From Hofstenia miamia (lineage: Eukaryota > Xenacoelomorpha > Acoela > Hofsteniidae): DNA of 64,000 bases. Location of the stretch: NCBI GenBank assembly GCA_900660155.1, contig CABFPE010000092.1:1237313-1301312 (forward strand), read 5' to 3'. The notes below the pieces were generated by a model. That model saw nothing but the letters and a program-made list of their open reading frames with translations. It was not told the origin of the DNA and made no database searches. Below, in pieces: positions 34,341-45,446 of this stretch; positions within the stretch are counted from its first letter, which is position 1; every line of letters starts with the position of its first letter. A program made the translations under genes and the position numbers.

Positions 34341-36790
34341 CTAATTCAATTTTATTAATTTCAATTCACTGTGTTTATATATTAAAAGTAAATTAAACAG
34401 TTCTAAAATTTAATTCGTTTACCAGAAATGTTTATTTCACAACTATTGATTGTCATATTGAAAACTTAAGTGCAGAAAAATAATTATAAATAGCTATTAT
34501 ATCTTAAAGTTTTCAATATACTGCCGTAATGAGAATATGTTCCATTGGCTTTCAATGAGAGTTTAGGAAATCAAAAACATATTTGTTACTAACAAGAAAA
34601 TTTTTTAATCTTTTCTCGTAGATAAGACAGCTGACAATAGCTAAAAATGCTTGAGTTATAGAGATGGAACATTATGCGCTTCACCAGGTGTTACTCAGGA
34701 CCTCAAAAGGATAGTGGGGTTAAGCAATAATGGACATGCAAGCATTTTATGTTAGCTCCGAGATAGAAAAACAGTTTTTGAAACGCATTTTCTCTAACTT
34801 TTTTAGCGTCGATAAATATTAAATTTTCTTTATAAGCGGGTCAAAATGCGTTGGTAGTGCCGGCTAAAATTGTTCAAGTAAATGCTGCTTAAGAAAATGA
34901 TGGAATAAAACATATTATTGTGTTATTCTATTAATTGCTGTTCATAAGCTAGTTAGTAAGGTGATCTTGTTGATTAAAACATGCAGATTGCATGCTGAAG
35001 AAAATGAAAAACTGCTGGTTGACTTATTGATAACGCATGCCTGCAGAAGACATTTAATATGAAAAATATGGGAAGTTGCGAACTCTGAAATATGACAGCT
35101 AATCCGAATTAATAAATGCATATCCGGACCTGGCAGGATAATTTGTTTCAAACTCAGCCCTAAATCTATGGTATATAATCAGGATTGATCCTTGAAACTA
35201 AGTGTTCTCTCCTTAGTTTTGAACTCAGCTCCTCGTAATATGGACTTTCTTTTTCCGACTTCTATCTATTTGCAGCCTTTCTTAACCTCTTCATTGTGCT
35301 ACCAATACTTGTACTAAATCCTATGGTGTCTTGCACTCACCTATATAGTTTCTGTAATCTATTCATGTAATTGCTCATTTCAAATTTCTTTTTGTAGAAT
35401 TCTCATATTTTAATCTTTAATTATTATGGAATTCATTCTGAACCATTCTGCACCTCTGTCTACTTCTCTAAATAACATATCAGCTTGCACGAAATGACTG
35501 AAGTTAACAGCTTCATTTTATTTGGCAGGTTTAATTTTGAACACTCACTACATAGTCTTTCAATCCTGTTGTAAGTCATTCTTGAATGCTTGATAACTTC
35601 TTCAACTAATTTTTTTACCTTTCTTAGAGCATCATTTGAGTTTGGTCACTGTCATCTTCTCATCTTGTTGTCTGAGCTTTTTCTTGAATTGCTCAAGCGG
35701 TAGAAATTTATATTTGCTTGTAGAATCTTTTTCCATTTTGCGTCTCCAACATCAGATTATCTCTGCCCTATTTGGATTTGCACTATATTTTTTCAATTTC
35801 TCATTCTCTGCTGTCAATCTGTCATCTCTTTCTACAACATCCTTTCTTTAATTGCTGTTACAGGTTTTATTTCTTCTCTTACAACTTCATTCTTTCAACA
35901 ACTCTAGTTCCTTTTTACTTTACTCTTACACAACTGCAGCTTTCTCATCTGTCCAGCAAGCATCTGCTCAGTACTCCTTGACGATGTTTACGGTTTCTTC
36001 CCTCCAACATCTTTTTCTGGCATTTTGTTTTTGTATGTAATGCTCTTATGTGTTTGTGAACTATTCTTCCTGTGCATTCTCAATTGATTTATTGTGGCGT
36101 TTTCTGATTTGGTCTAAACTTCGGATGAATTTGCTTCCCTTTACTATAGAAACTGAAAGATTAAAAAATTTTACAATATTAGATTCGTAGCCGCCTGGTG
36201 AGCTGGGACTAAGCCAAAGTCGTTCAACTGTGCTTATATTTTAAATGCGTGCTCAACTTAATTAACAAAAGGGGTTTTTGGGCAACACGAGCTCGCGCTT
36301 TACTTGTTAGCTGTAGCCTATTATGGTTAGACGAAAAGTCCCTATTCTTTTGGTTTTCCTACAAAAGCTTACGTTTGTTTGCTTAACTTTAGTTGTAAAA
36401 GCGTTCTCTCTTTTATTAGAGATTTACTTTAATAATAACAACTTCTGTAACTTTGAGTTTTAGTAGATGTTTCACTTTTTATTCTGCTGGGACACGAATT
36501 AGTTACACTCGTCAGTACGTCAAAAGTTCATCCAGATAAACTTGGCATTTACAATTTAATGTTTCAAATTAAATATCACTGCAATTTATATCAATAAAAT
36601 AAAATAGTTAACTTTTGGGGGATGACATCATATTATCTCAATAATTAATGCCTACTTTTCTAGTTCATATTCCAGTCATTTGGCCTGTTGTCTAAAGATT
36701 CTGAACTTCTAAGACCTCCCAGTAAATAAGAGCATTTGCTCTATCATTACTGATAATCAGTGTTTTGTATTGGCTTTGGTTTTACCTCGT
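34341..36790. other. No supported gene
   Basis: AT-rich DNA. On the - strand around 35.6-36.0 kb lysine/glutamate-rich pieces such as LTAENEKLKKYSANPNRAE and LEQFKKKLRQQDEKM suggest a decayed coiled-coil frame. It is interrupted by stops and has no recognisable family. Open frames on the + strand there are its antisense. Confidence 0.35.
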
Positions 36791-36794
36791 CATA

Positions 36795-38079
36795 TAGTTG
36801 GCTGCAAAAAAAATGAGACTGAACACCTATTTTTTAACGCTTTGTGGAAACGTATTGAAACGTTTTAGAGGAAAACTATAAAAATAAAAGACAACGAGAA
36901 TTTTGTGAACTTTAAAATGGTCAAACAAAAAAGTTAATTAATTAAACTGGTACTTCGTAATTATTTGAAAACACTTACCAAACAAATTGTTTTGCTTTGC
37001 AAAGTTTCTACTTGATTTCTTCGGAATGGAAACGTTGGAACAGCTTGAAAACGCCTTTGCGACATCGCAAATTTCTCGATCAACTTATTTTCGAAAGCTG
37101 AAAAAAATTCGACAAGGAGAATCTCTCAAAAGAAGAAAAGGAAGTGGACGCCCTCGAAAAATTATTGGAAAATTCATTCAGAAAACAGTCGCAATTGCTC
37201 TCAAAATCCCCTATATTTCTGGGAAAAAAATTGCAAACCGACTTCAAACTGAAGCCGACATCTCTGTGCATGAAACCACAGTTCAGAGAACACTGAAAAA
37301 AAGTGGAGTTACAAAAATTGGCAGAAAAAATCGACTTCTGATTACAAAAGAACATCAAGAAAAAAGATTAAATTTCGTGAAAGATTGGAAAGACTACACT
37401 TTTGAAGATGTTTGGATAACTGATGAGTGCGTATTTCAACTACACAGAAACAAAGTACAAGTGTGGTCGTCAAAGAAATGTCCAAGACCAACAAAAGCGG
37501 TTCCAAAGTTCGACCAAAAAATTATGGTTTGGGGAGCACTTTCCTATCGTGGGTTTTATTTGAAAATTTTAGACGGAAAAGCCACAATCGACAGTCAAAG
37601 ATATTGCCAAATTATAGCTGAATTTATGCCTTATGCTGATGCTTTATATGATGATGGATGGATACTCCAACAGGACGGAGCAACCCCGCACACGTCAGCA
37701 AAGACAAAAAATTGGTTTTCTGAAAATAATATCCAGTTTTTGCAATGGCCACCAAGTTCTGCTGATCTTTCTCCAATCGAAAACGTGTGGCAGATATTGA
37801 AAAATGACGTTGAGAAGAAAAATATATCCGATTTAAAAGAAAAAATTCAAGAAAGTCAACACATTTTGATATCTGAAATGAAGTCCAATTTAATGAAATC
37901 AGTTTCAGTTCGTTTGAATGAAGTTATTTCTACAGGAGGAAAACAAATTAGACTTTGATGCTTTTTACTTATAGTCCTTTAATTTATCTCTAAAATCGTG
38001 CCTTTCTTGAGTTGTTAGGTTCAGTAGTTCAAAAGTAATATGCCTTTTTTCTAGTATCATTTTTTTTTGCAGCCAACTA
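36795..38079 (+). mobile_element. Tc1-like element with intact transposase and matched ends
   Basis: A 1285-bp element. It begins TAGTTGGCTGCAAAAAAAAT and ends with the inverted ATTTTTTTTTGCAGCCAACTA, so the terminal repeats match over about 22 bp apart from the length of the A run. TA flanks both sides (36793-36794 and 38080-38081), the target duplication of Tc1/mariner elements. The interior holds one uninterrupted transposase gene. Matching ends and an open frame mark this as the youngest transposon in the window. Confidence 0.9.
37026..37958 (+). CDS. Tc1-like DD34E transposase
   Basis: The 310-residue protein is normal length for Tc1 transposases, which cut and paste their own element at TA sites. 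Residues 1-50 form the first DNA-binding part, with helix-turn-helix ATSQISRSTYFRKL and a GRPR hook (GSGRPRK, 39-45). Residues 60-110 hold a second helix-turn-helix (KKIANRLQTEADISVHETTVQRTLKKSG). The DDE catalytic triad is D133 (WITDECVF), D217 (LQQDGATPHTS) and E252 (SPIENVW), with 34 residues between the last two. KIMVWGALS is the usual central block. An in-frame ATG at 36987 would add 13 residues (MFCFAKFLLDFFG), which look like leader sequence; METLEQ at 37026 is the better start. It appears intact; activity cannot be judged. Confidence 0.9.
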   Translation: METLEQLENAFATSQISRSTYFRKLKKIRQGESLKRRKGSGRPRKIIGKFIQKTVAIALKIPYISGKKIANRLQTEADISVHETTVQRTLKKSGVTKIGRKNRLLITKEHQEKRLNFVKDWKDYTFEDVWITDECVFQLHRNKVQVWSSKKCPRPTKAVPKFDQKIMVWGALSYRGFYLKILDGKATIDSQRYCQIIAEFMPYADALYDDGWILQQDGATPHTSAKTKNWFSENNIQFLQWPPSSADLSPIENVWQILKNDVEKKNISDLKEKIQESQHILISEMKSNLMKSVSVRLNEVISTGGKQIRL

Positions 38080-38589
38080 TATGAAGTTGCCAACAATTTT
38101 AGAATTCTTCCTCATCTTGGGCTAGACTCATCCTGAGAGAATTACTTCTGCAATTGAAAACGAAAAAACATAGCCATTTGTTCAAATATAATACTCTAAG
38201 GAATCAAATAATAAAATTGTATGAATTTGAAAGAAAAACACCAGGCTTTCAGCTAGAGAAATTTCTATAGGCTCACATAGGAATGTTATTTAATAGCACA
38301 ATTGCTATATAGTTTTTTACTTGGAATTCTACATTGATTTGTATTCTGATATCCGAATTTTGACTTGCACAGCAACATTAGTGCTTTATATTTACAACAC
38401 AATGCTTTGACCTCAAAATAGTAATTAAGCGGCTAGTCAAATTTACAGAGTATCGGAAAATATAAATATTATAATTCAATATTTTGTAAATAAGAAGGGT
38501 ATTCGTTACCACTAGATTTCTTCATAATATGCATGTCTGAAACAGTAAACAGTTAGTTCTGTTAGTTGATATGTTTGAATTTTCTTTTA

Positions 38590-39221
38590 CCGTATATACT
38601 CGCATGTAAGCCAAGCTTAGAAGTATAAAATACAATGCTTATATTCACATAAAACAAAATGAACACAAGGACAGATATTAATGCCAATTTTCCAGGCACA
38701 CGTTTTCATCGTTATGTGACGATGAGATTGATAGTGACAATGATTTTGAAGGTTTCAAATTATTTGTAAGAACACTACATTAAATTATAAACAGAAATGT
38801 TTGTTTTTTGGGAATAAATAGAACAAAACAAAATTTTTTTCTTTATTCATATCAAGATGTATATTTTTTCTATTTCTTCTAGAGTGTAACATAAAAGTAA
38901 GCATTTTACATCTGGACCAAAAATATGGAGTAAAATTAGATAAGTTGAGTGTCGGCTTATATCAGTGGCGTACGCAGGGGGCATGGTGGAATGTCTCCCC
39001 CCGTCAGGTTTCCAAATTTGATTTTGACTGGATAAATCAAAAAAAATTTCGTAAAAAATTGAAAAATTTAAAATCTAAGATCGTGAAATGCATTCGGTAA
39101 TGATGATGCCTCCCCATCAGAAAATCCTGCGCACGCCCCTGGCTTATATGTGTGGGTTTTTGCAAAAACTGACCATTTTAAACCAGTTTTAGTGGGTAGG
39201 CTTATATGCGAGTATATACGG
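38590..39221. mobile_element. MITE with CCGTATATACTCGCATGTAAG ends, host to a nested MITE
   Basis: The left end CCGTATATACTCGCATGTAA is matched in inverted form by TTATATGCGAGTATATACGG on the right, with TA flanking both sides (38588-38589 and 39222-39223). The interior has no coding capacity. A second MITE (38963-39141) has inserted into it. Elements with this type of terminus are widespread in animal genomes; TA flanks fit a Tc1/mariner-like mobiliser, though I do not assign the superfamily firmly. Confidence 0.85.
38963..39141. mobile_element. Small hAT-type MITE nested in the 38590-39221 MITE
   Basis: A 179-bp element starting CAGTGGCGTACGCAGG and ending with the inverted CCTGCGCACGCCCCTG (with a few mismatches). 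It is flanked by a perfect 8-bp target duplication, GCTTATAT, at 38955-38962 and 39142-39149. The 8-bp duplication and CAG..CTG ends are typical of hAT elements. No coding capacity. It is younger than the MITE it interrupts. Confidence 0.9.
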
Positions 39222-39229
39222 TAAGTGCT

Positions 39230-40599
39230 TGTGATTAGTAGATGCTTGATGATTCTACGAAATGTTTTCCTTAAGTTGAGATAACCTTAGGCCTTTCAGT
39301 TAAGAAGCACGGAATGTAAATTGTTCATATGCTTTGCGATGTGTGAGTAAATGTGCACAGGAGGACCACTACTAAACTTAAAAGAAATAGTGAGTGGAGT
39401 TTGTGAATTTTAACAGTGAGGATTTCCTTTGTTAACATTTTCACTTTAAATCATAAGTAGTTATATTTATTTTAATAACTTATATCTACTATAGAGATGA
39501 AATGCGCATGAATTTATACGCATATTAAGAAATCACCAAAAGTTGAAATACCAGGTAGAAAAACTTATCTTCTGTCTATCAAATTTGAGCACACGCCTTA
39601 ACTATTTTGTTTGCTCATCGTCAATCATTACTGTTTCTTCAATGAAAACATCAAAGATAAAGTGTGTGATAACATGCGCTTAAACATTTGCTAAGTCATT
39701 AAACGTGCTTAGAAAATGACTTATGCTCTGTCTAGAACGATATAATTAAAAAACATTACAAGAAACTTCATCAAGGTTATGTATAAGGAATATACACATT
39801 TACACACTTAGCAACAATGAGGTTCATCTACTATGTTTAGAGATTTCAACAATTTATAGCAAAGTGTCGTCAACTACATGTATAAATAACAACACACTTT
39901 GTGCATGTAGCGTAAAACTAACGATGTCTCAAAATTGAAATTGACGGCAATATTATACTCAGACGTAGGCCGGTCTTAGCCCGCGCTGGACCCAGGGCAA
40001 AATATGAACTATAAGTAAACTGAAAAAATAATGGCAGCAAAGTCCCTGGTATTTTAATGTGGGTTTCGGGCATTCATTTATTTGTTGTAAAATGCAAATA
40101 TCTGGACTTTCAGATTTTATTTATATAGCTTGTGAAATATTAATAATTATACCATTTTGTAAGGCGATATAATTATAAACTATTATAAATAATTGCATTC
40201 CAACAGTTTAAGTACGCCTATACATTTCAATCTAAGGTTCTTTCAAACATAGTAAGCATTTTAAAGACAATTATAGATTTTTTGAAAATCCTTTAGTACT
40301 TTCAAGTATCCTTAAGCCCCCTCTAAAAAATTAAAGTTTTGAAGAACAATATTTAATCTTAACTATCTTTAAGATACCTTAAAAACAATCATTATATTTC
40401 AATAACTTTAAGATAAAAAATAAGATAATTATTGGAACATTAAAGATTTTGTTGGTAACAGTTCCTTGGTATGTACTAAGTGGTCTGAATTTCAAAACCA
40501 AATTTTACTACTTCCTGTGTTTTAGCATTTTTAATTAGTGTTATAAGGAAATAATTGAAGTTCGTTTCTTGTCACTGCAAATAATACAACAATTATTAT
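39230..40599. other. Gene-free stretch
   Basis: No supported coding sequence. A GC-richer patch at 39966-40000 (GGCCGGTCTTAGCCCGCGC) resembles the end of a common MITE family, but I could not find a partner end. The rest is AT-rich. Confidence 0.4.
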
Positions 40600-42541
40600 T
40601 ATTATTTCATTTCTTCTCACAGCTTCATGCTGGTGTCTCTCTCAGCTCGGGGAATTCACCAGTTCCCAGGGAGTCTGAGAGCTTTCCTCAGGACTCATGC
40701 TGTACCTAACAATGCTGCCTTCTGTGCTACTGCTCCTCCCCACTTTGGCACTCCCAACTCCTCCAAGTATCTCGTATGCTTCTTACTCACTGTTCCTAGT
40801 GCTTCTACTACTACTGGGACTACTTCAACCTTCTTTAACTTCCACAGTCTTTCTATTTCCTCTGCCAACTCCCTGTACTTGTCTATCTTCTTTTTCTCCT
40901 TGTTTTTTACATTTCTGTCTTTTGGTATTGCTATGTCTATCACTGTTCCCAATCTTTTCTCTTTGTCTATCACTACTATGTTTGGCCTCCGTGCTTCTAT
41001 CACTTTGCTCGTCTGTATGTTGAAGCCCCACAGTATCTTAACCTTATCATTCTCTATGACGCCAATTGGCTTGTGCTCATACCACTAGTCTCCTGCTTCT
41101 AACCCATGCTGCCTGCTCAAGCTCCAATGTACCATTAGTCCCACCTTGTCATGCCTGAACTTATACTCATTCTGCGCAAACTTCTCACACCCTGCTATCA
41201 GATGATCTGCTGTCTCCGCCTCTTTCTTACATAGCCTACACTTATCACTTACTTCCACTCTTCTATCTATATGTTTCTTCACCCAGATTGTACTCATTCC
41301 TTGCTCCTGTGCTGCCATTATCAGTGCTTCTGTTTCTCTTTTTAATCCTGTCGTCTTTAACCTCTTGTTGCTTTCTTTTCTGTCACCCATTTCTGTGCTC
41401 CTCCAGTATTCTCCATGCATTGCCTTCTGCATATAACTTGTTTGTCTTTGTGATTCCATCCTACTCTGGTATGCCTTCTTTCCTTCACTCTCAGTTCTTA
41501 TCTTCCTGAACTCCTTAGTGACCTCCAGTAGGGACCCCTTAGGTTGCTCTTCTACATATTCCTTTAGCCCTAGTACTTCTGCTTCTACGGTTTCCTCTAC
41601 ACTCAGCAGTCCTTTCCCTCGTTTATGCCTTGCCATGTACAGCCTATCTATGTCTCCATTTAAGTTTAATGCTCTCTCTGCTGCTAGTATCTTCCTTTTC
41701 TCCCTGTCTAACTCCCTCATTTCATTCTTATTCCACCTAACTATTTCTGCTGAAATATCCCAACACTGGTATCGCCCATGAATTAATTGCTTTCATAGTA
41801 TTCTGCCCACTTAATGCTGACTGTGTAGTACCTTCCTTACTCTCCTCTTGTATTCGTTTCTTAGCCTCGTCTTCATTTCCTCATGATCTCTTCTGTCCCT
41901 CTCTATCACTCCTAAGTAGTTGTACCCCTCCTTGACTTCCTCAATCTTATCCCCACTGTTCGTCCTCAAACCATTTCCATCTATATACTTGCCTCTAGTC
42001 ATTGTCACTGTCGCACACTTTCCTAATCCAAATTCCAACCCAGAATCTCTGCTTGCGTTCTCCAATGTCTCCACTTGCTTCTGCAACATCTTCCTTGAAC
42101 TAGCATACATCTTCAGGTCGTCCATGTACCGTAGGTGACTCACTGCTCTACCATTCTTCTCCAACTTATACCCTGTCTCCTTTAACTTTTCTGTGATGGA
42201 GATTAAGCTAACTACAAACAGGAGTGGTGCTAAGCTGTCTCCTTGGAATATGCCTCGTCTAAACCTCAACCTGTGGCCGTCTATCTCAGTCTGCCACCTT
42301 CCCATCTCCCTTTCTAGAAACTCAACACACTTCCGTGAAACTACATTACCCTCTAGCGTCCACAATATCCACCTATGTGATATGCTGTCATATACCTTCC
42401 TGTATTATATCCATGCCATTGCTAAGTTCGTCTTCCTTCTTCTACAATTCTCCACTACTGCCTGGTCTATCAACAACTGATCTTCGCATCCTCTCGTCTT
42501 TGTCCTACATCCCTTCTGCTCCTCTGGTATCAACCTGTGCT

Positions 42542-42545
<4 letters not shown>
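40600..42545 (-). mobile_element. R4/Dong-like LINE with restriction-type endonuclease, 5'-truncated
   Basis: The - strand carries a non-LTR retrotransposon protein in about four frame pieces. In order: LIPEEQKGC and LAMAW (about 42.5-42.4 kb); RGIFQGDSLAPLLF and RYMDDLKMYASS (reverse transcriptase, 42365-41811); a linker; the C-C-H-C motif CRLCKKEAETADHLIAGC (about 41.2 kb); then RPNIVVIDKEKRLGTVIDIA and IPKD (about 40.98 kb), the catalytic core of a restriction-like endonuclease; and VEVVPVVVEALG. This domain order is that of the R2/R4/NeSL group. Both ends lie in ATT/TAA simple repeat (about 40586-40606 and 42543-42590), the target reported for Dong-type elements. It lacks the N-terminal part, has frameshifts and stops (for instance after SQH at 41811), and is inactive. 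Confidence 0.85.
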
Positions 42546-42588
<43 letters not shown>

Positions 42589-42590
42589 AA
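42543..42590. repeat. (ATT)n microsatellite at the 5' junction of the LINE
   Basis: About 15 uninterrupted ATT units, then AATAATAAC. A shorter ATT run lies at the other end of the LINE, near 40590, which suggests the element inserted into a longer trinucleotide array. Confidence 0.9.
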
Positions 42591-42599
42591 TAACATTAT

Positions 42600-44145
42600 A
42601 ATGAACTACAACATATAATATAATAGAATAACATAACATAATATGATATAATTAATTATATTAGACAAGGCCCCCTCTAATAGATACCAAAGAGAAGCAA
42701 TATATTTAAAAAGCTAGACTTTAATTCAACTTACAATGAATAAATCATTTGCAAATATTAAACTTTAAGCTGTATTGTAGGTTAAATTGTGTCTACAGTG
42801 TTTAATATATATGGATGAATTACCAAAAATTGTCTTTATTTTAGCTCTATCAAATTGACCTTAAAATTGCTTCAAGCTCTAGCTAAAGTACACTAAATAC
42901 TTTGAACTTATACTAATTTGATTGGGAAACATTAATAAAACCAATTACAATATTTTTTTACATGCAAACATGATTTTTACTAAGGAAACTACATACACAT
43001 GAATATCATTTTACAATGTTTTTTATTGATTGGCTGGGGAAATGCAAGCAAAATTGATTGAACCCTAAATTTTTAAAATTTGTGATGATTTCAATAAAAA
43101 ACTTTAGACACACACGACTCACTAAAAACAAATAAATCTAAAATCTGAAAAAACCTCTGTTGGGATAGGGAATCAGTGCTACGAAATATGGTGTTGCTCA
43201 AGCATGCCTGAACGGACCTTGACTGGTCTATTTGGAGGAAACAATATAGTCCAGACTACTTTTTTATGTGAACTATGTGTGGGAAGAATTCTAAGGTCTT
43301 TGCAAAAATCAGGTTTTCCACTGAAAAAAGTAAATATTCTCATGTACTTGAACTTTTAACCTTCCCGATATTTTAAGGATTTGATGCCACTGATGCAGCT
43401 CTATGAACATCTGAAAACTCTTACTGAAAAATGATTTTCATATGTTCTGCCCTAACAATATGAATTACTCGAAAAATATTTGAGAAGCGTTACAAAAGAA
43501 TGTCTAACCCTAATTTACAAAACGTTTTCTACAATCTGTGATGGTCCTTAATAACTCAATGAACTAATAAAAATAGCTAGCAGCTTCAACTGCGCTTTAA
43601 AATTTCTATCATTTCCGTGTCCATACATGTGCATCATGACCTCGAACTCTGCACACCGCCCATCTGAATGAAACTTGGGAGCTTTACCTACAGATGATAA
43701 AATATTTGTCCTTAGTTGCTGTTCTCATGATCATTATACCGCATTAATATCTGAACTTAAATGTAGAAAGTAGTTAAAATGTTTCTTAAAACATCAGAAT
43801 TTTTTATTGTAAAATATTTAATTCTTTTTGTCACAAATTTTCATCCTAGCAGCGAGGCACACTTACTCATAGATGTGGTTGAAGCCAGAATTTACAAGTT
43901 TCCTAAGAGTTTTATAGAAAATTTTTTGAAAATATGGGCAAAATGGTTTGTGAATATTAGCATAGCTTAGGCAGTTTGGGATTGATTTGTTAAGTTAATC
44001 AGAAGTTAGGTCTCTAATAATAATTATAATATTGAATATTAAGTATCTTAAGTAGAGATGTACATAGGTATATTTTTGGTGATGGCATAAAAACAGAAAT
44101 TTCTCAGCAGCATCTGCACCACATTTAACAAACGAGTCAAAATTT
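42600..44145. other. Gene-free AT-rich stretch
   Basis: No supported gene or repeat structure. The open frame at 43779-43970 has no recognised motif. Confidence 0.4.
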
Positions 44146-44149
44146 GAAA

Positions 44150-44634
44150 TATTGCATTATTCTACAAAATACATAAAATTAAAATCCAAGAAAGAATTGA
44201 TGACTAAGCATCGTCGCAGATATGCTAGACTTCAGACATTGAAGACAATACATATGCAGACCATACTCTCTAATATGGTGCAGCAGTCGAGTGAATGGCA
44301 AAGATCTAAAATTCACACAGCCCTCCGACAAAAGCTGCTTTATTAGAATATATCAAACGTGCAGCATATCAGGCTGGAATCATCTGGGGTCAAAGTACAG
44401 TAGCCAGGCCCAACATTAACAGTCCTGCTGATTGAGGATGTATGCGGAAAGGAGAGGCGTGGGAGATATTCTGAACAAAATTCCCTCCGATCGCAGCCAG
44501 CTAGCCAGCTGTCGAGAACTTACCACGTGCTCTTGCAAGAGAGGTTGCAAAATGAGTAGATACAAATGCTGCCCCTCAGGACTTCCATGCACGGCACTCT
44601 GTGACTGCAAATGTGATGACTTCGTTGCATAGTG
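44150..44634 (+). pseudogene. Cysteine-rich CXC-like protein fragment of an expanded repeat-borne family
   Basis: In shifting + frames the sequence reads LLEYIKRAAYQAGIIWGQS (about 44.34-44.4 kb), NSPADWG-like with the tryptophan now a stop, TKFPP, then SCRELTTCSCKRGCKMSRYK followed by CCPSGLPCTALCDCKCDD. The tail C-x-CKxxC-x(5)-CC-x(4)-CTxLCxCxC is a tesmin/CXC-like cysteine pattern. The whole RAAYQAG..WGQ to CTxLC layout resembles a protein family found in many repeated copies in invertebrate genomes. At least one stop and one frameshift break it. The link to a particular transposon is my inference. Confidence 0.5.
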
Positions 44635-45446
44635 AAATTTTGACATTGCATTGTTCGTTTTATTATGAAATAATAAATCCTTTGTTTTTTAAACGCCTTG
44701 AGATTTTTGAAATGTAATTTGTTTGAAAGTATGTGATTGAAATACATTTTTGGTTTCAATGCATTAAGTATTTTAATTCTTGAATTGTCGTGCATATCGT
44801 ATCGTAGTATTAATATGGCGTATAGGGGCATCACATATGATTAAATTTAATGATTTCATGACTTGGTACGGCTCTAACATAGTTCTAAATCGCAGTTGCT
44901 ATTGACCGAGACCGGTTTCTATGGACCGAGGCCTGTTGCTAGGGCTCAGAGGCCGCCATCCTCAAGTGGCTTGTCGGATAGATTTGATTAGAAATATGTT
45001 GGGAACATTCATGCCAAATTTCATGCTTGTATCATATTTTGCACGACTTACCCTCGAATCTGCTCCACTAATTTGTCAGTGGTGGCGCTGGATATGTAGT
45101 TGCTGGCAGCTTTACTCCTGAGAGATTTTGGTGATTAACAAAGCATGTAAGCTCAAGGCCAGGTCATTTTCAAATTAACAGCTTAGGAATAAAACATTGC
45201 TATAAAAATGGTGTGATTAGCGTATCCAAAATTTACACATCGTCCTCTCACTGAATTCAGCTGGCCATGTTGCTGAATGAATAAAATAATAACAGCTGTA
45301 AATTATTACAAAATTTGAATTTTGGCTTTCTCGAATAAACATTCCCAGTCACGCTTCTAATATATATATATATATATATATGTATTCATACAATTATATC
45401 CTAAGTATATAACTGTATAGTTGATATTTTCCGTATACTTAATACT

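Noticed and set aside
40627-41088. Long + strand serine/leucine-rich frames at 40.6-42.5 kb
   Set aside because: They are the antisense of the R4/Dong-like LINE, whose - strand frames carry RT and endonuclease motifs.
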